Source: Paenibacillus sp. AN1007
GTDB taxonomy: Bacteria > Bacillota > Bacilli > Paenibacillales > Paenibacillaceae
Length of the DNA stretch: 64,000 nucleotides
Direction of reading: 5' to 3'
NCBI RefSeq assembly: GCF_040702995.1
Contig: NZ_CP159992.1
Coordinates: 5,281,501-5,345,500 of the forward strand
In this document: positions 26,345 through 35,063 of the stretch, piece by piece
Position numbering within the stretch: the first letter of the stretch is position 1
Layout: each line of letters begins with the position of its first letter
Translations under genes and position numbers: made by a program
Notes under the pieces: generated by a model
Told to the model about the DNA's origin: nothing
The model's database searches: none
Seen by the model: only the letters and a program-made list of their open reading frames with translations

Positions 26345-27088
26345 TTATCGCTTCAGGAAACCTTTGCGTTCCAGGAATGCTCTTACCTGCAGACGTGCAG
26401 GCTCGGTTAGACGAATCGCCATTTGTTCAGACCAAGGGGTTGTACGTTCCCCGTTTGTCCGCTTTTTCAAGTATTCTGCCGTGATCTCATCATACTCCTG
26501 CACACCCTTCAGGCTCTGCTCCGGTTGATACCGGTTATGATGCAGTACAGCCTTCAGCGGCAGTCGCGGACGAATACCTGTTTCTTGATCGGCAACTCCA
26601 ATGCACATGCCGTATACCGGATAGACCCCATCCGGCAGTTCGAGCAGTTCCGCCACTTCTTCAATACGGTTACGGAGTCCGCCGATATACACAATGCCGA
26701 AACCAAGGGACTCGGCTGCCAGTGCGGCATTCTGTGAAGCGAGCGCAGCATCAATTGTAGCCACCATAAAGTTTTCAGTTGAGTCCGCATAGGACTCCTT
26801 CTCCGGAAGATGGCGTTTTGCGGCATCCTGCAATCGGTACAGGTCAGCACACCATACGAGAAAGACCGGGCATTCATTGATATATGCCTGATTCCCTGCC
26901 AGTTCAGCCAGCTTGGCCTTCTGCTCCTGATCGGTTACAGCGATAATGGAATATGCCTGTACGTTGCTTGAAGAGGATGCCATCTGCCCTGCAGCTGCGA
27001 TGGCTTCGAGCTGTTCCTCACTGACCGGGTCCGGCTTGAATTTGCGCACGGAGCGGTGCCTCATTATCAGTTCAATCGTTTCGTTCAT
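26345..27088 (-). CDS. nfrA: NADPH-dependent nitroreductase/FMN oxidoreductase (NfrA type)
   Basis: FMN-binding oxidoreductase of the NfrA/nitroreductase family, 247 residues. The FMN-phosphate motif is RHRSVRKFKPDPV near the N-terminus, with ASSSSNVQAYSIIAV, the loop around SLGFGIVYIGGLRN, and the C-terminal PWSEQMAIRLTEPARLQVRAFLERKGF helix typical of NfrA. Such enzymes reduce nitroaromatics, quinones or chromate. Its start lies inside the tetR gene (17-base overlap), so the two are co-translated and it is probably under TetR control. Confidence 0.9.
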   Translation of the reverse strand: MNETIELIMRHRSVRKFKPDPVSEEQLEAIAAAGQMASSSSNVQAYSIIAVTDQEQKAKLAELAGNQAYINECPVFLVWCADLYRLQDAAKRHLPEKESYADSTENFMVATIDAALASQNAALAAESLGFGIVYIGGLRNRIEEVAELLELPDGVYPVYGMCIGVADQETGIRPRLPLKAVLHHNRYQPEQSLKGVQEYDEITAEYLKKRTNGERTTPWSEQMAIRLTEPARLQVRAFLERKGFLKR

Positions 27089-27677
27089 GGCTGTTCACTC
27101 CTAATCCTCGAAGTACGAACTCCACCGTCTGTTCGGCAAGTTCCTCTGTGTTCATATCCTGATAGTCAAATCCAAAACGCGAGTGCTTCGCCCGCTTGTG
27201 TGCAAGTGCGGCTCCCATAACCTGAAGCATGGCGTACGATGCGGACTCAATCTTAAACAAGCCCTCATCTTTGCCCTGCTGCAGGTATTCTCTCACTTTG
27301 TTCCAGACCGGGTCCAAATATTGAAATACGGTCGCAGTCCGGTGAGTGCGAAGGGTGATTTCCAGCTGCACAATGTCACTCATCTCACGATCCGTCATCG
27401 TAAATCGCACGACTTCCCCCACAATTCGGCGTATACCGTCAACGGGAGACAAGGATTCTGCAGCCAGTGCACTCAAAATATGCTCGGGAAAAAAATGTTC
27501 AAACAACGCGTCAAACACCTTTTCTTTTCCGCCAAAATGGTAGGATACCAGCGACACATTCGCGCCCGCCTCATCACAGATTTGACGAACACTTGTCCCG
27601 TCATACCCCTGCTCAGCAAAAAGTTTTTTGGCTGCAAGCAGTATCCTCGTTTTGATGTCCAATTCCGGTTCCGTCAT
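27072..27677 (-). CDS. TetR family transcriptional regulator
   Basis: A 201-residue TetR repressor. The N-terminal DNA-binding domain reads KTRILLAAKKLFAEQGYDGTSVRQICDEAG then VSLVSYHFGGKEKVFDALFEHF, the usual helix-turn-helix pattern. The C-terminal ligand domain resembles the AefR/YbiH-like CecR type. Gene order yhgE-like - tetR - nfrA suggests the regulator controls its own unit. AGAGGAGAG lies 8 bases before the ATG. A palindrome upstream of the yhgE-like gene (29044-29077) is the best candidate operator. Confidence 0.9.
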   Translation of the reverse strand: MTEPELDIKTRILLAAKKLFAEQGYDGTSVRQICDEAGANVSLVSYHFGGKEKVFDALFEHFFPEHILSALAAESLSPVDGIRRIVGEVVRFTMTDREMSDIVQLEITLRTHRTATVFQYLDPVWNKVREYLQQGKDEGLFKIESASYAMLQVMGAALAHKRAKHSRFGFDYQDMNTEELAEQTVEFVLRGLGVNSHERND

Positions 27678-27764
27678 TTGTTTCTCTCCTCTTATCCGTT
27701 CATGTCAGCTGCTGCAGCCCCTTATCCTGACTGCTGCCCTCACTCATTCTATCTATTATATTAC

Positions 27765-27800
27765 ACCAAGCACCCCGATGAAAATCATCGGGGTGCTTGG
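27765..27800. promoter_or_regulatory. Perfect 16-bp inverted repeat upstream of tetR
   Basis: CCAAGCACCCCGATGA and TCATCGGGGTGCTTGG pair perfectly around a 3-4 base loop, between the yhgE-like stop and the tetR start. There is no T-run on either strand. It may be a weak terminator, an RNA processing site or an operator. Confidence 0.5.
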
Positions 27801-27842
27801 TTCGTACGATACAGCTGACTGATTCACGTCTGCGTACGTATA

Positions 27843-29003
27843 TTAGCTGTTTGCCGGAGCCGGACTTGGCATACCGGCCGGTTTGCGTCCTTTTTTGAGC
27901 AGCGTCACAACAAGAGACAGTACAACAGCTGCAAGCAGTACAACCACGATGGAAACGGCAGCAGACTGCACGCCTGGCCCACCAAGCTGCACGCTTAGAA
28001 TGCCCTGTACCGCATAAGTTGCAGGCAGGTAATGACCAATCCCGCTGTAGAAGCTGTTCAGCAGTTCACGCGGTACCATTGCACCGGATGATACCAGCTG
28101 CAGGGACAGCGAAATGATATTGAACAAACTGCCTGCCGGTCCAAAGCAGATCAGGAAAAACTGCGAGAAGAACATAAATGTACACAGGAACAGTGCCTGG
28201 AACAACCAGAATGCCACAAATCCTTGTGCGATCTGTCCACCCAGTGCGACAATCAGGGAAGACCCAAGTAAGGAAACAACCAAGGCTGAACCGACATTAA
28301 TAACAACCCTGGCACCGAACAATGTCAGGCGGGAGAACATAGTGGACAGCATGCCCATCGCAACCTGGAGATTCATTCCCATAATCATGGCGCCTACATA
28401 AGACGCGAGCACCATCATCATCGGTACCATCTGGTTATTCATGCCGTTCACCGGATTAATCGATGTCGTTTTGCCTTCCACCCGATTGGTCAGGTTCGCA
28501 GCTGCCTGGGCAGCCTGATCTGAAGGAGCACCTGAAGCGGTCAGAACGGCTTGTACGCCTTGTGCGGAAGCTTGTTTGTTAATGGTGTTGGTCACGCTCT
28601 GCGACACACCCTGCATCATGCTTTTGATCGTTACCGGATTAGCTTCATTAATCGTGTATTTGATCTCGGCCGTGGAACCTGCCGTCTGAAGGGATTCATT
28701 AAATCCGGCCGGAATATTCAGCACCATATGGACTTGATGATGCTTCAATTGATCCAGTGCCTCAGCCGCATTCAAGTTGGCTGCCGTGTGGAAAGGCAGT
28801 GTCTTTGCCAACTGATCAGCAATGCCTTTGGACAGCTCCCCATCTTCATTCACAATGGCTACAGTTAATTCATTAGTCCGGTCATTCACTCCGGAATATG
28901 CCGTCATCCAGATCACACTAAAGATAACCTGGAACATCAGTGCAGTAACGATCCCTATAATTACTGGTGGTTTTTTAAATAAAGTGCGTAAAGCTTGCAG
29001 CAT
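27843..29003 (-). CDS. YhgE/Pip-like ABC-2 type membrane protein
   Basis: A 386-residue membrane protein with one N-terminal membrane segment (VIIGIVTALMFQVIFSVIW), a large extracytoplasmic domain (about 50-190) and five to six C-terminal membrane segments, as in YhgE/Pip and ABC-2 permeases. YhgE/Pip proteins are linked to phage adsorption and type VII secretion, while ABC-2 relatives export drugs. No ATPase is adjacent. The ATG at 29003 sits behind GGGGGAA; the open frame runs further upstream through the operator. A short low-complexity tail ends the protein. Confidence 0.8.
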   Translation of the reverse strand: MLQALRTLFKKPPVIIGIVTALMFQVIFSVIWMTAYSGVNDRTNELTVAIVNEDGELSKGIADQLAKTLPFHTAANLNAAEALDQLKHHQVHMVLNIPAGFNESLQTAGSTAEIKYTINEANPVTIKSMMQGVSQSVTNTINKQASAQGVQAVLTASGAPSDQAAQAAANLTNRVEGKTTSINPVNGMNNQMVPMMMVLASYVGAMIMGMNLQVAMGMLSTMFSRLTLFGARVVINVGSALVVSLLGSSLIVALGGQIAQGFVAFWLFQALFLCTFMFFSQFFLICFGPAGSLFNIISLSLQLVSSGAMVPRELLNSFYSGIGHYLPATYAVQGILSVQLGGPGVQSAAVSIVVVLLAAVVLSLVVTLLKKGRKPAGMPSPAPANS

Positions 29004-29318
29004 ATGATTTGGTTCCCCCATCTTCAAAATAGTTCTAATTTGATTTAAACATTCGTTTGAATCAAACAATCGTTTAAATTTTAATTGTATATGTCAATAT
29101 TGTCAATAAGTTTTCGTTAAATTCAGAAAATTAAAGCAAACTTTCATGAAATAGTGTTTCTATTTTCACGAAGTTTTTCTGGCAATTTACATATGACCAC
29201 ATTTACATAAAAAAATACACGGTCCGCCGCTAAGCTAACCGCGCATTCCTTTGATTTTTCAAATATCTGTTTCTTTCCCGGCTCCCCTTATGTTCCCCCA
29301 AGTAACCTCTTTGCTGTA
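29004..29318. other. Intergenic region between copA and the yhgE-like gene
   Basis: AT-rich sequence holding the putative TetR operator (29044-29077) and AT-rich promoter sequence. No gene is seen, and no clear terminator for copA beyond weak dyads near 29220-29250. Confidence 0.5.
29044..29077. promoter_or_regulatory. Putative TetR operator
   Basis: A 34-base palindrome with outer arms TTTAAAC/GTTTAAA and inner arms GTTTGA/TCAAAC; 14 of 17 positions pair. It lies 41-74 bases before the yhgE-like start, where TetR binding would block transcription of yhgE-tetR-nfrA. Confidence 0.6.
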
Positions 29319-31875
29319 TTACTTGGTTCGAGCCAGCTTCATACGCTGCAGACGCAGTGCGTTCAGTACAACCGATACCGAACTGAATGCCATCGCAGCT
29401 CCTGCCAGCCACGGCGCGAGGAAACCTGCTGCTGCAATGGGGATCCCGATTACATTGTAGCCAAGCGCCCAGAACAAGTTCTGTTTGATATTGCCCATCG
29501 TGCGGCGGCTCATCTCTATGGCATCTGCAATGCTGTTCAAGTCACCGCGCATCAACGTAATATCTGCCGCTTCCATCGCCACATCCGTTCCGGTTCCAAT
29601 CGCCATGCCGATATCGGCTGTTGCCAGTGCAGGAGCATCGTTAATGCCGTCTCCAACCATCGCTACCTTCCGGCCGCTCTCCTGCAATTTCTTCACTTCG
29701 GCCGCTTTGCCTTCAGGCAGAACTTCTGCCAAAACGCTGTGAATTCCCGCTTGCTCCGCTACCGCAAGAGCCGTGCGTTCATTATCTCCCGTAATCATTA
29801 TGACATCGATGCCCATCGCTTGGAGACGTCCAATTGCCTCCCGAGACGTATCCTTGATGGTATCCGCCACCGCAATGATGCCTGCCCACTGACCTTGAGC
29901 AGCAACCAGCATAGCCGTACGCCCCTGTTCCTCCAGTTGGTTCATCTGCATCATGGTTTCCTCCGACAGATCTACGTTTGCGTCTGCCAACAGACGGCGT
30001 GTTCCCACCAAAATCACCTCACCAGATACTTCAGCACGCACACCATATCCGGGTATATTCTCAAACGCTGCTGCCGGTTCCAGATCCAGACCTTTATCCC
30101 GAATGCCGCTGACAATCGCCTCGGCTAACGGATGCTCCGAATTCTGTTCTGCTGCTCCAACACGTTTAAGCAGCTCGGATTCAGTCCAGCCCGGTGCGGT
30201 GACAACATCAGTTAATACAGGCTTTCCTTGGGTAACGGTTCCTGTTTTGTCGAGCACAACCGTTTGAATCTGCTGGGCCGTCTCCAGATGTTCGCCTCCC
30301 TTGAACAGGATGCCGTATTCCGCCGCCCGGCCCGATCCGGCCATGACGGAGGTTGGCGTTGCCAGCCCCAGTGCACATGGACAGGCAATAACAAGTACAG
30401 CAATCGCCTTCTCCAATGATCCGGCGAAGTCCCCCGGGCTGGCAAACAAATACCAGATCAAAAAGGTCAGTACGGCAATACCCACAACAATCGGCACAAA
30501 AATACCCGAGATCACATCGGCAATCCGCTGAATAGGCGCTTTCGACCCCTGCGCCTGCTCAACGACTTTGATAATTTGGGATAAGGCTGTATCTGAACCC
30601 ACGCGGGTCGCCTGAATGCGGAGAACACCGTTTTTGTTCAGCGTTGCACCCGTGACCGGATCACCCGGCTTTTTGTCTACAGGCAGACTTTCACCACTAA
30701 GCATAGATTCATCGACAGAGGACTGTCCTTCTTCAACGATCCCATCCACCGGGATGCTGTCCCCGGGCTTCACCAGAACGACATCACCGACCGCTAAATA
30801 AGAAGCCGGAATTAGAACCTCCTGCCCGTCACGGATAACCCGTGCCTCTCGGGGAGCCAATTCAATCAGGCTTTTGATTGCCTGTGAGGAGCGGCCCTTT
30901 GCGACAGCCTCAAACCATTTTCCAAGCAGAATCAATGTGATCAGGATTGCACTGGTCTCATAATACAGCTCGACCATAGGCACAGCAGCTGCACCAGCAG
31001 CCATGCTCACATCCGTTCCCATCGCCCCGTGTTCCATTCCCTGACCCATCCCGGCACCAGGCAGATAACCGCTCGTTAACGTCAGATACAGACTGTAGAA
31101 AAAGGCTGCGCTGGTCCCCAGTGCAACGAGTACGTCCATATTGGCACTGCCATTACGAAGTGCCTTGTATGCTCCGACATAGAACTGCCATCCAATAACA
31201 AATTGGACCGGAGTCGCGAGGAGCAGCTGGAACCATGGATTCAAAAACAGATCCGGTACATAAATCCCCGATGTAAACGAGAAATGGCCCACCATCGCCC
31301 ACAATAGCGGAATGGATAAGAGCGCGGAGATCATCCACTTCCACTTCTTGCGCTGCGAGCTCCCGTTCCCGAACAGAAGTCGATTCCTCCTGTGTTAATT
31401 GCAATTCGGCACCATAGCCCAGCTGTTTGATCTTGGCTGTAATGTCCGAAGGTTTAAGTGTACCTGCAGCATATTCAATATGCCCCGTCTCCAGCGCCAG
31501 ATTAACGTTGGCTTGTGCAACACCCGGAAGCCGGGACAATCCTTTCTCAATACGTGCAGAGCAGGCCGCACAGGTCATGCCTGTAATATCCAGATCAACC
31601 GATTCAGTCACCGTACCATAACCAAGTGCCGCTACTTTATCCCGTAAGGCGTTCACATTTGTTGTTTTGGGATCATACATAATCGATGCCTGTTCGATGG
31701 CAAGGTTTACGCTGGCTTGCTGCACCCCTTCCATGCGGGAAAGACCCTTCTCGACTCTTGTTGAGCAGGCTGCACAGGTCATACCCGTGATGTGAAGAGT
31801 TGTCTTCAGACCAGGGCTTTCCATAGGTGCTGGCGTAGGTGCCGATTCTATTTTCTCAGAGTTGGTGGTCGCCAT
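29319..31875 (-). pseudogene. copA: Copper-exporting P1B-type ATPase CopA, frameshifted
   Basis: Copper efflux ATPase split between two frames. From ATG 31875 the first frame gives two heavy-metal domains with GMTCAAC (Cys 34/37 and 102/105), then leaves the family pattern after about residue 176 and runs to 31153. The second frame, from about 31350 to the stop at 29319, carries the rest: KWKWMISALLSIPLL, LSGESLPVDKKPGD, VIACPCALGLATPTS, VLDKTGTVTQGKP, the SEHPLAEA loop, MITGDN and MVGDGINDAPALA. The break lies near 31345-31352 and needs one base removed or two added. Everything else is intact, giving about 851 residues if repaired. A sequencing error or recent mutation is most likely. AAGGAGA precedes the start, and a CsoR operator lies upstream. 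Confidence 0.85.
31153..31875 (-). CDS. CopA N-terminal part: two copper-binding HMA domains plus out-of-frame tail
   Basis: As the sequence stands, translation from the copA start gives 240 residues: HMA domain 1 (about 25-88), HMA domain 2 (about 93-157), then about 64 residues in the wrong frame without recognisable fold. It could act as a soluble copper-binding protein, but this product is more likely an effect of the frameshift. See the copA entry. Confidence 0.5.
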   Translation of the reverse strand: MATTNSEKIESAPTPAPMESPGLKTTLHITGMTCAACSTRVEKGLSRMEGVQQASVNLAIEQASIMYDPKTTNVNALRDKVAALGYGTVTESVDLDITGMTCAACSARIEKGLSRLPGVAQANVNLALETGHIEYAAGTLKPSDITAKIKQLGYGAELQLTQEESTSVRERELAAQEVEVDDLRALIHSAIVGDGGPFLVYIGDLCTGSVFESMVPAAPRDSGPICYWMAVLCRSIQGTS

Positions 31876-31900
31876 TATGTCGTCTCCTTTCAGAAAAATA

Positions 31901-31917
31901 ATACCCTATAGGGGTAT
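31901..31917. promoter_or_regulatory. CsoR operator upstream of copA
   Basis: ATACCCTATAGGGGTAT is a near-perfect palindrome of the CsoR type (TACCC-N-GGGGTA), 26 bases before the copA start. It suggests copA has its own copper-induced promoter. Confidence 0.8.
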
Positions 31918-31931
31918 ATTGGAAGCGGGAA

Positions 31932-32059
31932 AACAGGCTGAGACCGTTATCACATTGACCACGCAGGTCTGTTCAAAAATCATTGGAATTGTCTCCATGA
32001 TTTTACGGTCCCGAGCCTGTTCTGATACATTCCATTCGTCAATGATCCCTTGGATCATT
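31932..32059 (-). other. Structured copZ-copA intercistronic region
   Basis: Arms 31932-31947 and 32005-32021 form a 16-bp stem (one bulge), with an inner 8-bp stem AAAATCAT/ATGATTTT (31976-31983 with 31997-32004). A second hairpin AATGATCC/GGATCATT (32041-32059) overlaps the copZ stop. This could terminate, process or stabilise the csoR-copZ transcript before copA. Confidence 0.6.
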
Positions 32060-32258
32060 ACACGACATCGTATCCCTGATCTTCAATTGCTGCTTTAATC
32101 TGATCTACTGTTACAGCCTGTTCATTATATTCCACGGCTACTGTTCCGGCTGCCAGATCGACCTGACCGCTCGCTCCTGCGCTTTTTACCGCTTCTTCAA
32201 CGGATTTCACGCAGTGATTGCAGGACATTCCTTTTACATTCAATGTAATATTAGACAT
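32058..32258 (-). CDS. copZ: Copper chaperone CopZ
   Basis: A 66-residue heavy-metal-associated domain that carries Cu(I) in the cytoplasm and hands it to CopA or CsoR. The metal motif is GMSCNHC (Cys 13 and 16), with the family ending AAIEDQGYDV. AAGGAGG lies 9 bases before the ATG. It follows csoR by about 50 bases and probably shares its transcript. Confidence 0.95.
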   Translation of the reverse strand: MSNITLNVKGMSCNHCVKSVEEAVKSAGASGQVDLAAGTVAVEYNEQAVTVDQIKAAIEDQGYDVV

Positions 32259-32310
32259 GTTCTATTCCTCCTTGGTTATGTTCGTATGTGTGACTTGAAT
32301 CGTTCCATAA

Positions 32311-32727
32311 TTACTTCATTAATTTCCTGACAGTAACCAGCAATTCATCGACCACTTCGTGTTCACCAGCCTGAATGCGTTCTACGATACAGCTCTTCAT
32401 ATGTCCTTCCAGCAAAAGCTTGCCTACCGAATTCAGCGCGGACTGTGCGGCAGCAATCTGGGTTAACACATCATCGCAGTACGTGTCCTTCTCAATCAGA
32501 CCTTTAATCCCGCGTATCTGGCCTTCTACCCGGTTTAAACGAGAGATCAGATTGCCCTTCATCTCCTCGGAATGGTGGCTTTTGCGAACAGGCCTTCCGT
32601 TCTTGTCTAGGTTCACACCATGACATGAATCTGCCTGCTGCCCCACTATATCTGTGCCTACAACATCAGCGGAGCCTTCGGCTGCAGTTAAAACCGGTTC
32701 TTCGGGATGGCTCTGATGATCCATCAT
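32311..32727 (-). CDS. csoR: Copper-sensing repressor CsoR
   Basis: Cu(I)-responsive repressor of the DUF156 family. The ligands Cys84, His109 and Cys113 are present in YCDDVL and GHMKSC, and the helical core reads RLNRVEGQIRGIKGLIEKD. About 55 extra N-terminal residues, rich in His, Cys, Glu and Asp (DHQSHPEE, SCHGV), precede the core, which is unusual in length. The start at 32727 or 32724 (two adjacent ATGs) follows AAAAGGGG; the frame extends nine codons further. A perfect CsoR palindrome 36-55 bases upstream indicates autoregulation. Confidence 0.92.
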   Translation of the reverse strand: MMDHQSHPEEPVLTAAEGSADVVGTDIVGQQADSCHGVNLDKNGRPVRKSHHSEEMKGNLISRLNRVEGQIRGIKGLIEKDTYCDDVLTQIAAAQSALNSVGKLLLEGHMKSCIVERIQAGEHEVVDELLVTVRKLMK

Positions 32728-32763
32728 AACACCCCTTTTCATTCGTTCTTTCATCAGATTAAC

Positions 32764-32780
32764 ATACCCCTATGGGGTAT
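32764..32780. promoter_or_regulatory. CsoR operator upstream of csoR
   Basis: ATACCCCTATGGGGTAT is a perfect 17-base palindrome matching the CsoR operator type, placed for autoregulation of csoR-copZ. Confidence 0.85.
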
Positions 32781-32872
32781 TCAAGGGATTTCTTTTCTTA
32801 TATTATTGAACGTTTTGTGTATGTAGATTGGTGTATGTAGTTTTGACGATTACAACTCATGTCTCGTTTAAA

Positions 32873-33361
32873 TTAAAACTTGTATTCCATTCTGCAGCTG
32901 CGCACCTGTAAGCCCATCTGCTCATAGAAAGCCACCGCTTGCGCGTTAAATGCCGACACAGTTAGCTCCATATGCTCTACCTGAAGCTCTTTCCCCAGGT
33001 CCAGTATGGCTTGCATCAGCTTCCTGCCCGTACCATGCCCCCGATATGCAGCATCAACGATCAGTTCGTGGATATACAGCATCCTGCGATCACTAAAAAG
33101 AGCATGATCCTGAATGATACTGAACTGTGCACTGCTGAATCCGATTAACTTCCCTGTCTCCACATGCTCCGCTGCATATACATAACGCTGGTCCGTAGTA
33201 AACCACTCGGCATATTCCTTTTCCCCCAGCCTTGGCTGTAAAGGCCGATATATGTCCGGTCTCGCCTGTACATGCATCTGGTGAAGATCATCCATCAGCC
33301 GGGATATACCCGGAAAGTCAGCCAACTGTGCACGCCGAATCTGTACTGCTTCGTTATCCAT
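32873..33361 (-). CDS. GNAT family N-acetyltransferase
   Basis: A GNAT-fold acetyltransferase of 162 residues. VQIRRAQLADFPGISRLM opens the fold, the acetyl-CoA loop is in VDAAYRGHGTGRKLMQAIL, and AFNAQAVAFYEQMGLQVRS closes it. The substrate is unknown. The ATG at 33361 has GAGAGG at 7 bases; earlier in-frame starts at 33376 (TTG) and 33367 overlap that site. It is a lone gene between csoR and small genes. Confidence 0.87.
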   Translation of the reverse strand: MDNEAVQIRRAQLADFPGISRLMDDLHQMHVQARPDIYRPLQPRLGEKEYAEWFTTDQRYVYAAEHVETGKLIGFSSAQFSIIQDHALFSDRRMLYIHELIVDAAYRGHGTGRKLMQAILDLGKELQVEHMELTVSAFNAQAVAFYEQMGLQVRSCRMEYKF

Positions 33362-33537
33362 TACCATCCCTCTCAACCTTTCTATAGGTATTAGAACACA
33401 TTATACAAGGATGAAAAAGCAGATACCATACGGCACCTGCTCTGAAGATGGCTGCACAAATCTGTGCCCTGCATAAGTTAAAAGCGATCTAACGTTCCAA
33501 GCAAATCCTTCTTATCATGAAGCAGGAAGAATCAAGT

Positions 33538-33726
33538 CTACTTTTTGGAAGAGGTATGGTTTCCTTCGTTAAAAGCAACCGGTGACGGCTTGACTGCCCA
33601 ATCATCTGCCTGTGGCTCAATGTCCACACCGTTCATGATTTTCTTTTTCTCCATCAAAGAATCGCCGTCTTCATCTAGTTTGTTGCGGATTGCCGCCTCA
33701 TCCTGAGGTTGATTGTTCTGTGTCAT
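33538..33726 (-). CDS. Small acidic hypothetical protein
   Basis: A 62-residue hydrophilic protein (MTQNNQPQDEAAIRNKLDED at the start) with no membrane segment. AAAGGAGG lies 9 bases before the ATG, a strong site that supports a real gene. It is not recognised. Its composition (Asp, Glu, Lys, Asn) resembles small stress- or spore-associated Firmicute proteins, but this is only an impression. Confidence 0.65.
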   Translation of the reverse strand: MTQNNQPQDEAAIRNKLDEDGDSLMEKKKIMNGVDIEPQADDWAVKPSPVAFNEGNHTSSKK

Positions 33727-34005
33727 CGTCTAAGTCCTCCTTTTGCCATTTCATGTTGATGTATGTTCCTTGTATATAATTACCCAATGATTTCAATATC
33801 ATTCGATATCGACCGGGACAAACTTATCGTGCCTGAGCTGGAAGTAAACTGTTGTGAATAAATCCGTATATCAAGACGTCTTCTATCAATGGATACCTGA
33901 GATTTCCACTTCATTTCATGAACTAATTTTGGACAGGTGTCACAAAAGGACCTCTTCCAGGTGTTGTATAGATGAACAAACAATTTACACATGGAGGTAT
34001 CTATC

Positions 34006-34881
34006 GTGAAACCAATGTACAAAGTATTAAGTTCCATTGCTCTTGCAGGCATGATCGGCACCGTATCCCTTGCAGCACTGCCATCATCGGCAGACGCAGC
34101 GAAAGCCAAAACTGAAGGGTCCACGACGGTTACTGCACCAGCAGAAACAAACAAAAATAAAAAAGCACCGGCAGCCGTGGTCAAAAAAGTAGAACAAACA
34201 CTCCAAAAGTTGACCAACAAAGCGTACAAGTTGGATAAAGGCAGTTATCTCGAAGGAATCGGTTGGGATTTTAATGTCCTTGGTACCCCTTTCCCAAGCC
34301 AATTACTGGTCGACTTAAAGGGAAATATTCGTTCGGGACATATTCAAGAGGATGAAATCTCTTATTTCTTTGAAAAGAACAAGCTCAGCTACACCCAAGA
34401 AAATATATCCTTTGAAGATGTAAACGAACAGGACATCAAAGCAGCGGAAGAGGTGTTCGGCAAACTGGATTTACCTATGGGAGAGCTGAACGGTGCTGTG
34501 CTGCAGCACAAAGGGAATCATCAAATTCTTGAATTTATGTATACAAACGAAGATTACGGGACGTGGATTAGCGTGGATCAAGCCACGCATAAGGTTGTTG
34601 GTGTTAATGCCAGAGCACTCGCCGATGACTTGTTTAACAAAGGACAGAAAGCTATTGATGAATATCACAAAAAAATGAAGAAGATTTCGATCAGACAATT
34701 ACAAGATAGCGGCGTGGCACAAGCAGAGCTGCTGCTCGGTTTGGATCTGAATGGTCATATGGTGAAAAAAGAAGCGCTGCCTTCAGATCTTGTCACATTC
34801 ACCAAAGAAGGTGAACCTACTGTAGAAGGCCATTTCAATTCGGACGGTGTCTTCTACTCCATTCAGATCGTATATAATTAA
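34006..34881 (+). CDS. Secreted hypothetical protein
   Basis: A 291-residue exported protein of unknown family. A signal peptide (VSLAALPSSADAA, cleavage near residue 32) is followed by a Lys/Thr-rich linker and a soluble domain beginning KKVEQTLQKLTNKAYKL. Segments such as WISVDQATHKVVGV suggest a PepSY-like or beta-rich fold, not confirmed. The start is a GTG 8 bases behind GGAGG; an ATG five codons upstream contains that site. It is alone on the plus strand and ends before a bidirectional terminator. Confidence 0.7.
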   Translation: MKPMYKVLSSIALAGMIGTVSLAALPSSADAAKAKTEGSTTVTAPAETNKNKKAPAAVVKKVEQTLQKLTNKAYKLDKGSYLEGIGWDFNVLGTPFPSQLLVDLKGNIRSGHIQEDEISYFFEKNKLSYTQENISFEDVNEQDIKAAEEVFGKLDLPMGELNGAVLQHKGNHQILEFMYTNEDYGTWISVDQATHKVVGVNARALADDLFNKGQKAIDEYHKKMKKISIRQLQDSGVAQAELLLGLDLNGHMVKKEALPSDLVTFTKEGEPTVEGHFNSDGVFYSIQIVYN

Positions 34882-35003
34882 GAAGAACTCTCGTTAAACG
34901 AGAGGAGCTTCAAACAACATTTGAAACAGTGTAATTTTGATGAAGTTGGAGATAGACGGTTCCCCCCTTCTCTCTGACACACTCATCTTGGATAATAATA
35001 AAA

Positions 35004-35048
35004 TGGCGTCCCTGGTCAAGCTTCTGACCTTAAGGGACGCCTATTTTC
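35004..35048. terminator. Bidirectional terminator
   Basis: GGCGTCCCT and AGGGACGCC pair, with an inner GGTCA/TGACC stem. TATTTT follows on the plus strand and ATTTTATT on the minus strand. It ends both the secreted-protein gene and the nucleoside phosphorylase gene. Confidence 0.9.
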
Positions 35049-35063
35049 GTATGTTCTATTGTA

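Noticed and set aside
31330..31360. Programmed ribosomal frameshift in copA
   Set aside because: No slippery heptamer, stop codon or downstream structure is obvious at the junction, and the reading required (skip one base) differs from the E. coli case. Kept only as a note in the frameshift finding.
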